DNA of 64,000 nt from Allobacillus saliphilus (GTDB lineage: Bacteria; Bacillota; Bacilli; Bacillales; Alkalibacillaceae): NCBI RefSeq assembly GCF_018138385.1, contig NZ_JAGSIE010000015.1:1-64000 (forward strand), in the 5' to 3' direction. The position numbers were made by a program, and so were the translations under genes. Position 1 is the stretch's first letter, and each line of letters opens with the position of its first letter. Positions 35,849 to 43,739 of the stretch are shown one piece after another. The notes beneath the pieces are model-generated. The model was not told where the DNA came from. It saw only the letters and a list, made by a program, of their open reading frames with translations, and ran no database searches.

Positions 35849-36811
35849 ATGTCGATCATCACAGACTTGGGTGACAAGATTTCAATGGTTGATTTACATG
35901 ACTTGTTTGTTCCAGAAAGAACAGGGAGCTATATTCTCCATGAAGACCAACCGTCGATTATCGAGACAAGTGCGAGTCCGTCAGTCCCATACTTATTAAA
36001 CGGTTTGGAACAGTTGGAAATTCAGCCAGAAGAAATCCAATATATTATTGTGACACATATTCATTTGGACCATGCTGGAGGAGTCGGTGTTTTACTTGAG
36101 CACTGTCCGAATGCAACGGTCGTCGTTCATCCACGTGGTGCTAGACATATCGCTAATCCGACGAAATTGATTCAAGGAGCACGAGCGGTTTACGGTGACC
36201 AATTCGATCGATTATTTGATCCCATTAAACCTGTTCCAGAAGATCGAATCATTACAATGAAAGACAGTGAACAACTTCGACTAAGTGAAGATCGAGTGTT
36301 AACTTTTTACGATACACCAGGCCATGCAAAGCATCACTTTTCTATACATGATTCCGTTAGTAACGGTATGTTTACAGGAGATACGATCGGTGTCCGTTAT
36401 GCTCAAATAGCAGATGAACATGAGTTTATTTTGCCTTCTACTTCGCCAAATCAATTTAACCCTGACGCGATGATTCAGTCGATGCAACGGATCAAAGATT
36501 TGGGTGTTTCAAGAATTTTCTTTGGCCATTATGGCGTGTCAGAGGACCCCGAAAATGTTTATCGCCAAATCAATTATTTTTTACCTATTTTTATGGACCG
36601 GGGAAGAAAGGTCGAGCAAGAATATGAAGAACAATCATCGTCTGAAAAAGCCGAGCGGCTCTATGAATTACTGATCGAATCTGCTGCTTCCCATTTAGTT
36701 GATCGTAAAGTGAGTGATGATCACCCTGTTTATCAATTGTTAGAAGTTGATTTGAAAGTTTGTGCGCAAGGAATTATAGATTATTTAGAAAAAAATAAGT
36801 CTAAACAATAA
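35849..36811 (+). CDS. MBL-fold metallo-hydrolase
   Basis: A 320-residue metallo-beta-lactamase fold enzyme. The zinc ligands are in VTHIHLDHAGG (HxHxDH), FYDTPGHAKHH (His) and GMFTGDTIG (Asp), with FFGHYGV as the last His. It resembles YqjP/glyoxalase-like hydrolases more than lactamases. GGAGC precedes the ATG. A terminator separates it from the sulfur transporter. The substrate is unknown, possibly a thioester or persulfide given the neighbours. Confidence 0.85.
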   Translation: MSIITDLGDKISMVDLHDLFVPERTGSYILHEDQPSIIETSASPSVPYLLNGLEQLEIQPEEIQYIIVTHIHLDHAGGVGVLLEHCPNATVVVHPRGARHIANPTKLIQGARAVYGDQFDRLFDPIKPVPEDRIITMKDSEQLRLSEDRVLTFYDTPGHAKHHFSIHDSVSNGMFTGDTIGVRYAQIADEHEFILPSTSPNQFNPDAMIQSMQRIKDLGVSRIFFGHYGVSEDPENVYRQINYFLPIFMDRGRKVEQEYEEQSSSEKAERLYELLIESAASHLVDRKVSDDHPVYQLLEVDLKVCAQGIIDYLEKNKSKQ

Positions 36812-36836
36812 TTTATAAAAAATATGGATCCGTTTT

Positions 36837-36864
36837 AAAACCGAGATAAATGCTCGGTTTTTTT
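36837..36864 (+). terminator. Terminator after the MBL gene
   Basis: AAAACCGAG-N6-CTCGGTTTTTTT, a 9-bp stem with T run. Confidence 0.88.
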
Positions 36865-36881
36865 ATTTTGGAAAATTTTCA

Positions 36882-36943
36882 TTGACAAAAAGCCGACAGG
36901 AGAATAATATAGACAATATGTTAAACCCGATTAAATCAATCGG
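36882..36943 (+). promoter_or_regulatory. Promoter and operator-like palindrome for the YeeE gene
   Basis: TTGACA (36882-36887), 17 bases, TAATAT (36905-36910). Shortly downstream, in the early transcribed region, CCGATT-N5-AATCGG (36927-36943) forms a palindrome just before the GGAGG ribosome site. A repressor bound there would block transcription, so induction by a sulfur species is possible. The binding protein is unknown. Confidence 0.65.
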
Positions 36944-36960
36944 AAATGGAGGAATTTAAA

Positions 36961-38214
36961 ATGGAAACAAAAGTACAGCCCGTTAACGAGGCTTTAGATC
37001 CAATAAAAAAAGAAGATAAACAGTTAAATCGGCCACAAACTCCTTTGATTGTAGCTGGTTTGGTTGTAACAGCAATACTGATGGTGTATTTACTGTTCAC
37101 ACAAGTTGCGATGCAACCAATTTTATTAATTCTCGGTTTATTACTCGGATATACGCTGTTTCATGCGCGTTTTGGTTTCACGTCCGCCTTTCGCCGCTTA
37201 GCATCAGTAGGGAACGGGCAAGCCGTTCGCGCCCATATGGTGATGCTTGCGGTAGCCGTCACGCTATTTGCACCAATACTTGCATTTGGTGTCTCTTTCT
37301 TCGGGACAGGAGCGTCAGGCTATGTTGCTCCTGTCGGTGTTAGTGTTATTTTAGGAGCATTTTTATTTGGGATTGGTATGCAGTTAGGAGGAGGCTGTGC
37401 CTCTGGTACGCTATACGCAGTTGGTGGAGGACGCACAGTCATGTTGTTTACATTACTGTTTTTCATCGTAGGATCAACAATCGGTGCGTATCATTTGCCG
37501 TTTTGGACGGATGAAACTCCATCTTTTGAACCGATCTCACTGGCGACTTCAACAGGCTTAGGCTATGGTGGTGCATGGATCGTTTCGTTAGCACTATTCG
37601 GATTAATTGCATGGATTACGTTAGTCATTGAAAGAAAAAAACAACCACCACGTATGGCTCCATTGCCAAAGACAGCTGGATGGAAACGAATTTTGCGTGG
37701 TTCATGGCCACTATTCGCAGCAGCAATCGGCTTAGCGGTTTTAAATGCTCTAACATTAATGACAAGAGGCCAACCATGGGGAATCACATCAGCATTTGCA
37801 TTATGGGGTTCTAAGACAGCACAATTTCTTGGATTTGACGTTGCAAGCTGGGGGTATTGGCAAGGAGCAAATGCGGAAGTTTTACAGTCCAGCATTTTTA
37901 CAGATTCAACGACCGTTTTGAATCTTGGTGTCATTTTAGGTGCTTTTCTCGCATCAGCCGCGGGTGGATTATTTAAGTTTTCCAAGTTGACGAAAGGGAA
38001 TGTTGCAGCATCAATCATCGGTGGACTATTAATGGGATATGGTGCACGTCTTGCATTTGGATGTAATATCGGTGCTTATTTCGGTGGCATCGCATCGTTC
38101 AGTGTGCATGGTTATGTTTGGGGATTACTTGCACTTGCAGGAACCTTTGTCGCGCTATATTTACGGCCATTGTTCGGGCTATCCGTTCCAAAACCGAAAG
38201 ATTCATTCTGTTGA
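36961..38214 (+). CDS. YeeE/YedE family sulfur (thiosulfate-type) transporter
   Basis: A 417-residue membrane protein with about ten helices in two repeats. Each half contains the conserved cysteine motif: GMQLGGGCASGTLYAVGGG in the first and YGARLAFGCNIGAYFGG in the second. In TsuA/YeeE these cysteines pass thiosulfate through the membrane. The ATG at 36961 follows GGAGG; an in-frame ATG 15 bases earlier overlaps that site. It lies ahead of a sulfonate-type ABC importer and suggests a sulfur-scavenging block. Confidence 0.88.
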   Translation: METKVQPVNEALDPIKKEDKQLNRPQTPLIVAGLVVTAILMVYLLFTQVAMQPILLILGLLLGYTLFHARFGFTSAFRRLASVGNGQAVRAHMVMLAVAVTLFAPILAFGVSFFGTGASGYVAPVGVSVILGAFLFGIGMQLGGGCASGTLYAVGGGRTVMLFTLLFFIVGSTIGAYHLPFWTDETPSFEPISLATSTGLGYGGAWIVSLALFGLIAWITLVIERKKQPPRMAPLPKTAGWKRILRGSWPLFAAAIGLAVLNALTLMTRGQPWGITSAFALWGSKTAQFLGFDVASWGYWQGANAEVLQSSIFTDSTTVLNLGVILGAFLASAAGGLFKFSKLTKGNVAASIIGGLLMGYGARLAFGCNIGAYFGGIASFSVHGYVWGLLALAGTFVALYLRPLFGLSVPKPKDSFC

Positions 38215-38221
38215 CGACCAT

Positions 38222-38335
38222 AAAATAGCTACTCTTAAAAACAAGTAGTTCAGTTCTGGAATACAAAATTGAAATTTGTACCTTTAATTGAACTACTTAT
38301 CTTAAAAAGAGTGCTTTTTATTTTGCCAAAAATCG
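38222..38335. repeat. Three-tier imperfect inverted repeat of about 110 bp
   Basis: Outer arms TAGCTACTCTT and AAGAGTGCTTTTTA, middle arms AAGTAGTTCA and TGAACTACTT (10 bp perfect), inner arms TACAAA and TTTGTA. The T-rich right end could terminate yeeE transcripts. The size and nesting are also those of a small non-autonomous transposon remnant, but no target duplication is clear. Confidence 0.6.
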
Positions 38336-38430
38336 TATTTTTCTCGATTAAACAGTCAGGCAATGAATGTCCTGATAAATCAACTATTATCTTAGGTAAA
38401 AGAATATTTTCATGAAACCTAAACAAATAA

Positions 38431-38460
38431 TTGACACACTTTCAGTTACCACTGTATAAT
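38431..38460 (+). promoter_or_regulatory. Sigma-A promoter of the sulfonate-type ABC operon
   Basis: TTGACA and TATAAT with 18 bases between, both perfect, about 58 bases before the ATPase start. Confidence 0.8.
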
Positions 38461-38518
38461 CTATTATTGCAATATAAAACATAGTAAGTTTATCGGATTA
38501 ATAAGGAATGGTGGATAT

Positions 38519-39304
38519 ATGTTTTTGGAATTAAAGCAAGTAGGTAAAAGTTATGAAGATCAACAAGGACGTTTTGAAGTCTTTTCCGATATTGATTTAT
38601 CTATCGAGGAGAATCAGTTTGTTTCCATTCTAGGTCCCTCGGGTTGTGGAAAGTCCACCTTGCTTTCGATGATTGCAGGATTAGAGAAGATAACGGATGG
38701 CACCATCTTGTTGGAAGGGGAAGAAATCAGCAAACCAGGTTCCGACAGAGGGATGGTTTTTCAGGAACCTTCATTGTTTCCTTGGTTGAATGTGAAGAAT
38801 AATGTCCTTTATCCGATTAAGAAACAATTGCCAAAGAACGAAGCGGAAGACCGCGTCAAGCACTTTTTGAAGATGGTTCATTTAAGTAAGTTCACGGATC
38901 ATTATACCTATGAATTGTCGGGTGGAATGCAACAGCGCGTTGCGATTGCCAGAGCATTGTCAATGGATCCAAAAGTGTTGCTGATGGATGAACCATTTGG
39001 CGCGTTGGATGAACAAACGCGAGATTTGATGCAAGATGAATTGACAAAGATCTGGCAAGAAACGAATAAAACGATTCTGTTCGTGACCCATAGTATTCAT
39101 GAAGCCATTAAGCTTTCCGATCGCGTTATTGTCATGGGCATCCGGCCAGGTCGCATCATTGCCGATATCAACGTCGATTTGCCTAGACCAAGGAAGCGGA
39201 ATAACCCGGATGTCGTTGAGTTAGAAACCCAAGTCATGGACTTACTGAAAGTAGAAATCGATAAAGTATTAAAGGAAGAAATAGACTATGAAGCTAGCAA
39301 TTAA
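38519..39304 (+). CDS. ABC importer ATPase, SsuB/TauB/NrtD family
   Basis: A 261-residue ATPase. Walker A is [10 protein letters not shown]-loop FQEPSLFPWLNV (LFPW is typical of sulfonate/nitrate/taurine ATPases), signature YELSGGMQQRVAIARAL, Walker B VLLMDEPFGALDEQ and the H-switch FVTHSIHEAIKLSDR. It energises import with the next two genes, overlapping the permease by 17 bases. The family uses sulfonates, taurine, nitrate or thiamine precursors. Its place beside YeeE favours sulfonates. Confidence 0.88.
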   Translation: MFLELKQVGKSYEDQQGRFEVFSDIDLSIEENQFVSILGPSGCGKSTLLSMIAGLEKITDGTILLEGEEISKPGSDRGMVFQEPSLFPWLNVKNNVLYPIKKQLPKNEAEDRVKHFLKMVHLSKFTDHYTYELSGGMQQRVAIARALSMDPKVLLMDEPFGALDEQTRDLMQDELTKIWQETNKTILFVTHSIHEAIKLSDRVIVMGIRPGRIIADINVDLPRPRKRNNPDVVELETQVMDLLKVEIDKVLKEEIDYEASN

Positions 39305-40046
39305 ACGGACACTGTTTCTCGTTGTCGTTGTTGGGATTTGGCAGTTGGTTGTATCAATGAATATTTTCCCGGAAGTTGTTTTGCCTGGTCCGGTGAAAGT
39401 AATGCAAGCTTTATTTGACGGTTTTGCAAGTGGGAGTTTACTCGTAGCACTCGGAGCAAGTTTTAAACATCTGCTGATTGGTTTGTCGCTAGCCTTGCTT
39501 TTCGGGACAATTCTAGGAGTTATTCTCGGAAAATCCCGTCAAGCGGATGAAACGGCTGGAATGTACTTAATTGCTCTTCAAAGTATTCCAAGTATCGTTT
39601 GGGTACCTTTGTCCCTGATGTTATTTGGCTTTACAGAGTTCGCCGTCATCTTTGTTGTCGTACTAGGTGGTACATTCGTTATGGCTTTGAATGTCCGGTC
39701 GGCGATTCAAAACGTTCCACCGCAATTGGTGAAAGCTGCCCGAACAATGGGCACGAGTGGAGCAGAGTTGTTTTATCGGGTTGAGATTCCTGCGAGTATC
39801 CCGTATTACATGACCGGTGTCCGACTTGCTTGGGCCTTCAGCTGGAGAGCGTTGATGGCAGGGGAATTATTGAGCAATGGTCCAGGACTGGGGTATTCCC
39901 TACAATTTGCCTCGGATTTTGCCCGGATGGATCAAGTCATTGGCATCATCATTATCATCGGTACGATTGGGGCCGTCGTCGATCAGTTGGTATTTTCGAA
40001 ATTAGAGAAAAATGTTCTCAAACGTTGGGGCTTATTAAAATCATAA
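39288..40046 (+). CDS. ABC importer permease, SsuC/TauC family
   Basis: A 252-residue permease with six hydrophobic segments. The EAA loop is in AARTMGTSGAELFYRVEIPAS, and WAFSWRALMAGELLSNGPGLG matches the SsuC/TauC end. The segment SMNIFPEVVLPGPVKVMQAL near the start is also typical. It is coupled to the ATPase by overlapping reading frames and followed 17 bases later by the binding protein. Confidence 0.88.
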   Translation: MKLAIKRTLFLVVVVGIWQLVVSMNIFPEVVLPGPVKVMQALFDGFASGSLLVALGASFKHLLIGLSLALLFGTILGVILGKSRQADETAGMYLIALQSIPSIVWVPLSLMLFGFTEFAVIFVVVLGGTFVMALNVRSAIQNVPPQLVKAARTMGTSGAELFYRVEIPASIPYYMTGVRLAWAFSWRALMAGELLSNGPGLGYSLQFASDFARMDQVIGIIIIIGTIGAVVDQLVFSKLEKNVLKRWGLLKS

Positions 40047-40062
40047 AAAGGAGAGTCATCTT

Positions 40063-41058
40063 ATGAAAAAAATAATCTTATTCGCAATGGTCGTATTGTT
40101 AGGTGCGTTCATGGCAGCTTGCGGTAGTTCCAATGCGGAAGAAGGTTCAAATAGTGAAGAAGTAACAATCGGTTACTTTCCAAATATTAATCACGTTGCA
40201 GGCATGGTTGCAGAGGAAAAAGAACTATATTCAGAGTCATTACCAGACGGCACAACTGTTAACTATCAGTATTTCCCGGATGGTTCAGCGTTCATGACAG
40301 CGCTTGAAACCGGAGATATTGAAGCAGGTATTGTCGGACCCGGTCCTGCAATGAACCACTACACAAGTGGTGCTGAAGTAAGTGTTGTCGCAGCAGGTTC
40401 GGCTGGTGGAACGGTCATTATGGCAAGAAAAGATGCAGGCATTGAGTCACCTGAAGATCTTGCCGGAAAAAACTTCATTTCACCACGTGTAGGTTGCACA
40501 CATGATGTTCAATTCGAAACGCAAATGAAAGAAGACTTTGGCATGACAACGGATCGTGTGAATGGTGAAATCAAACACGTTACAGGTAAACCAGCGACTT
40601 ACTCCAATATGTTTGCGACAGGAAATGTCGATGTCGCGACGGTTCCAGAGCCGTGGGCGTCATTCATTGAAGAGGAAGGAACAGGTGAAGTGTTGATCGA
40701 TACACCGGAAGTCGCCTATGGTCAGACATTACCGGCTGCTGTGTTTGTTACTTCGAATGAGTTGATTGAAAATGATCCCGAGCTGGTTCAAAATATCGTT
40801 GACGCACACAAGAACGCAACAGAATTTATTCAAAACAATCCAGATGAGGCCAAGACAATCGCGATTGAAAAAATCAAAGACATTACCGACCAAGAACTTT
40901 CCTCAGAGGTCATCGATCGAGCTTGGGAAAGAATTGATTTCACCTATGAAGTTGACGCAGAAGTGTTGCAGGAGTTCGCAAACTCTTCTTACGACTTAGG
41001 TTTCTTGGATGAACAGCCTGATTTATCAGGATTAGTCGATAAACAATTTATTGAATAA
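40063..41058 (+). CDS. ABC importer substrate-binding lipoprotein, SsuA/NrtA-like
   Basis: A 331-residue extracellular binding protein. The leader ends MAAC (lipidated C20). The mature part VTIGYFPNINHVAGMVAEEK is the SsuA/NMT1-like opening, and VDVATVPEPWASFIEEEG is a conserved hinge segment. A cysteine in ISPRVGCTHDVQFE is unusual for the family and may face the ligand. It is last in the ATPase-permease-binding protein order. AAAGGAGAG lies upstream, and a terminator follows. Confidence 0.87.
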   Translation: MKKIILFAMVVLLGAFMAACGSSNAEEGSNSEEVTIGYFPNINHVAGMVAEEKELYSESLPDGTTVNYQYFPDGSAFMTALETGDIEAGIVGPGPAMNHYTSGAEVSVVAAGSAGGTVIMARKDAGIESPEDLAGKNFISPRVGCTHDVQFETQMKEDFGMTTDRVNGEIKHVTGKPATYSNMFATGNVDVATVPEPWASFIEEEGTGEVLIDTPEVAYGQTLPAAVFVTSNELIENDPELVQNIVDAHKNATEFIQNNPDEAKTIAIEKIKDITDQELSSEVIDRAWERIDFTYEVDAEVLQEFANSSYDLGFLDEQPDLSGLVDKQFIE

Positions 41059-41068
41059 GATGATTGAT

Positions 41069-41095
41069 AGCCACTCGGTTCATCGGGTGGCTTTT
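41069..41095 (+). terminator. Terminator of the ABC operon
   Basis: AGCCACTCG pairs with CGGGTGGCT (one mismatch as G-U) followed by TTTTCG. Confidence 0.8.
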
Positions 41096-41153
41096 CGTTT
41101 TCAATAAACGTATAAAGTTTTCAAGAAAGTTATGGTAATATAAAAAATTCGTT

Positions 41154-41609
41154 GCATCTGAATAGAAAGAAGAATCTGCTAATGAAGTAACTAATTAAAT
41201 TAATACAGATTCTTCAGCACAAGAGTTAAAAAAGTTAGTCGAGAAAACCCTAATGGAAAATTTTCGTTATGCTGAAGAAGAAAATTTCGAAGCCTAAACG
41301 GCTACTCTCGTAGAGTCAGTTCGAACGGACGAACGTCAGACGAATGTATAAGGCTTGCTCAATAACTACGACATGGATTATGCGATTTTGGATCTGTCTG
41401 TTCAATCGATTTCCCACGAAGAAGCAGAAGTTGAAATCATACAACAAAGTATTGCAACAGAACTGGCTGAAGTATATGAATACAATAACAATCAAGTAAA
41501 GGCTATTCATCAATTAGTGGTTGAAGAAAGTGAGTATATGATCAGCGTGACAGAAACATTGACCGACACAATCGTACAGGTTGAACAAAATGGCAATCCA
41601 ATTCAATAG
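41154..41609 (+). pseudogene. NTF2-like protein remnant with in-frame stops
   Basis: One frame reads coherently for about 150 codons but holds stops at 41163, 41196, 41295 and 41349. Around the last two it gives ELKKLVEKTLMENFRYAEEE, NFEA-stop-TATLVESVRTD, ERQTNV-stop-GLLNNYDMDY and then AILDLSVQSISHEEAEVEII. This is the layout of NTF2/SnoaL-like domain proteins, in which a Tyr typically stands at EAY. Both late stops (TAA) can be single-base changes of Tyr codons. The intact 84-codon tail beginning with TTG at 41355 has no proper ribosome site. It is therefore a decayed gene, probably once a small exported protein. Confidence 0.7.
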
Positions 41610-41732
41610 AAATTTGGTGGCATTCGAAGTTCATTTATTGAATGTCCTTTTTTCATTTAATATAAAGAAGGAATTCTTCACACCAACCGAGAAACCTATT
41701 TATTGTAGAAGAGAATACAATTTAGAGGTGAG

Positions 41733-42218
41733 ATGATGGAAGAAGTAAAGTATGCGATTCAAGATGACTATCCAAATGATTTTGCTCATTGCTTTGGCTG
41801 CGGTCATCAAAACAAAGAAGGACATTTATTTCGAACAGGATGGAAAGGTGATCAGTCGGTGACGGTTTATCAACCTGAACCAAAACATACAGCGATTCCT
41901 GGTTTTATCTATGGGGGACTACTTGCTTCCTTGGTAGATTGCCATGGTACTGGGTCAGCAGCACTCTTTTTACATAGGAAGAATGGTCATGAGCCAGGTG
42001 ATGGCGTACCAGCACCACGCTTTGTGACAGCCTCATTGCACGTAGATTATTTAAAGCCCACACCGCAAGGCATCCCGTTAAAAGCGGTCGGTGAGATTGA
42101 AGAAATCCATCCGAAAAAATTCAAGGTGACGACGAATGTATATGCAAATGATGAAGTAGTTGTAAAAGGAGAAGTTGTAGCTGCAGTTATGCCTGATACA
42201 TTTGTGAAAAAGGGATAA
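41733..42218 (+). CDS. PaaI/hotdog-fold thioesterase
   Basis: A 161-residue hotdog-fold protein. The segment IPGFIYGGLLASLVDCHGTG is the PaaI-type active-site helix (D in LVDCHG), followed by ASLHVDYLKPTPQG, the central strand. The N-terminus HCFGCGHQNKEG has two close cysteines, common in this branch. It hydrolyses acyl-CoA thioesters of unknown chain type. Two adjacent ATGs have a GAGGTGAG site. It stands alone and is followed by a terminator shared with the convergent regulator. Confidence 0.82.
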   Translation: MMEEVKYAIQDDYPNDFAHCFGCGHQNKEGHLFRTGWKGDQSVTVYQPEPKHTAIPGFIYGGLLASLVDCHGTGSAALFLHRKNGHEPGDGVPAPRFVTASLHVDYLKPTPQGIPLKAVGEIEEIHPKKFKVTTNVYANDEVVVKGEVVAAVMPDTFVKKG

Positions 42219-42227
42219 AATATAAAG

Positions 42228-42259
42228 TGAACCCTGGCTGATGAAGGGGCTAGGGTTCA
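42228..42259. terminator. Terminator between convergent genes
   Basis: TGAACCCTGGC pairs with GGCTAGGGTTCA (one mismatch). Confidence 0.75.
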
Positions 42260-42332
42260 ATTTGTGTTGTACAGGAAAAAAGTTTTTAAAATAGTAAAAT
42301 AATTGTAAACAACGACGAGAATTTGTGGTATA

Positions 42333-43229
42333 TTAAACTTGTTTATGTAAATTTTGCAGCTCGTCTAATTTGAACAATGCTTTTTGGTAATACTGATTTT
42401 CTTCGGTCAAATCAAAAACTTGCTTTGCTTTTCGAAAGAATTCAAGTGCTTGAACGGTTTGCTCAATTTCTTCATATGCTCTTCCAATAATGAAATATAA
42501 ATGGCCCATTCCATATAAAGATCGATTATTTCTACAAGAAGTTAGCCCTTTTTTCGCGTGATCGATCGTTTTTTCGTAATTTGAGATCATTAGGTTACAA
42601 CGAGCCAGATTATATCGAATCATAATTTCAATATTATGATTACGAATGATTGGTAGTTTTTTAACAGAGAAAAGCAGATCTTCATAAAGGTCAATTGCTT
42701 GCTTATATTGTTTAAAGTCTACTAATATATTTGCTTTATTGATTAAAATTTCGATCTCTCGCTCGGATTTGACCTTTTGGTTTGTGTTGAATAAAAATAA
42801 CGCTTCATTAAGTAAATCTAGCGAGGCGTCCAGGTCTTTATCAACATACCTTTTACACAGAGCCTTATGCCATAGAATGAATTGTTTGAAACGTCTATTT
42901 TCATATAAGGGAGTTTTTTCTTCTTTCTCAATTAAAGCTTTCAATCCTGTGTAATTATCTTGAATGACCATTTCCCTTGCTTGGATTTCCACTTCAAGCG
43001 AGTAATCCATGCGTTCAGGAAAAGTCGTATCATAAAAGTAATTGACATCCACACCGAGCCGTTCGGCAATTTTGAATAAAATATCTGCAGCGATGGCGAG
43101 AGATCCATTTTCAATTTTACTAATATAGGCTTGTGTACATATCCCATCACATAACTCCTTCTGTGTCATATGAAAGTATCTTCGTAAATCATAGATTTTT
43201 GATCCGATATCCTCTCGATTATCTATCAA
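42333..43229 (-). CDS. XRE-HTH regulator with TPR domain (RRNPP / PlcR-NprR-like)
   Basis: A 298-residue cytoplasmic regulator. Residues 8-65 are an XRE helix-turn-helix (KIYDLRRYFHMTQKELCDGI, then TQAYISKIENGSLAIAADIL). The rest is helical repeat: about five TPR units, such as FKQYKQAIDLYEDLLFSVKK, ISNYEKTIDHAKKGLTSCRN and GMGHLYFIIGRAYEEIEQTV. This is the architecture of peptide-sensing PlcR, NprR and related RRNPP proteins. A TTG start with GGGGGTG upstream is used. A small exported-peptide gene is divergently encoded 182 bases away, which supports peptide control. Confidence 0.85.
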   Translation of the reverse strand: MIDNREDIGSKIYDLRRYFHMTQKELCDGICTQAYISKIENGSLAIAADILFKIAERLGVDVNYFYDTTFPERMDYSLEVEIQAREMVIQDNYTGLKALIEKEEKTPLYENRRFKQFILWHKALCKRYVDKDLDASLDLLNEALFLFNTNQKVKSEREIEILINKANILVDFKQYKQAIDLYEDLLFSVKKLPIIRNHNIEIMIRYNLARCNLMISNYEKTIDHAKKGLTSCRNNRSLYGMGHLYFIIGRAYEEIEQTVQALEFFRKAKQVFDLTEENQYYQKALFKLDELQNLHKQV

Positions 43230-43324
43230 AATTCTGCACCCCCTTACAAAATTTTCTTAAAAATATTCCGATGTTTATACTTTTTGAGAAAAACGTAGAA
43301 AACGAAAGGAAATCACCTCTTATT

Positions 43325-43346
43325 CGGCTCAAATCGGGCTCAATCG
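43325..43346. promoter_or_regulatory. Direct repeat in the regulator-peptide gap
   Basis: CGGCTCAAATCG is followed at once by GGGCTCAATCG. The two halves lie between the divergent genes and could be a regulator binding site. A PlcR-box (TATGNAN4TNCATA) is not present. Confidence 0.35.
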
Positions 43347-43411
43347 CAAATCCATCTAATTTGATAGTATGATAGATTTAATTTAAATCAACTAACAAAG
43401 GAGGGTCTCGA

Positions 43412-43561
43412 TTGAAAAAGTTTTTGAGTCTTGTCGCTGTTGTTCTTATTGTCTCTAGTCTCTATGGCTTTGACGTCAGCCAAGAAAACACGTCTGAAGA
43501 AGCATTTGTTACCATTCAAGGCATTGGAAAGGATAACAATGATCTCGGTTCGCTTGACTAA
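43412..43561 (+). CDS. Secreted pro-peptide, 49 residues, candidate RRNPP signalling peptide
   Basis: A TTG start sits 6 bases after AAAGGAGGG, one of the best ribosome sites in the window. The product opens MKKFLSLVAVVLIVSSLYGF, a Sec signal peptide (basic N-region, hydrophobic core), followed by a short acidic linker (DVSQENTSEE) and a tail AFVTIQGIGKDNNDLGSLD. Size, signal peptide and short C-terminal tail match the pro-peptides PapR and NprX. It diverges from the XRE-TPR regulator, and its transcript ends at a terminator 40 bases later, so it is a separate mini-gene. The mature peptide is probably within the last 5-10 residues; this is inference. Confidence 0.7.
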   Translation: MKKFLSLVAVVLIVSSLYGFDVSQENTSEEAFVTIQGIGKDNNDLGSLD

Positions 43562-43601
43562 TTGTTAGTTGCAATCTACAAAAGATACAACCATCCATAT
43601 C

Positions 43602-43636
43602 GGGCTACCCCGCAGTTTTGGTAGCCCTCTTTTTTT
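43602..43636 (+). terminator. Terminator of the peptide gene
   Basis: GGGCTACC-N10-GGTAGCCC followed by TCTTTTTTT. Confidence 0.9.
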
Positions 43637-43739
43637 AAAAAACTGAATTTTCATTTATACATAAATATATTATACACTGTTTAACTAAAAACGAAAAATG
43701 GTCATCTACTAATCATTCATAGCGAGGGAGGGAGCTTTT

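Noticed and set aside
41355-41609. Independent 84-codon gene
   Set aside because: No ribosome site; the same frame continues upstream through stop codons with family-like sequence, so it is the tail of a pseudogene.
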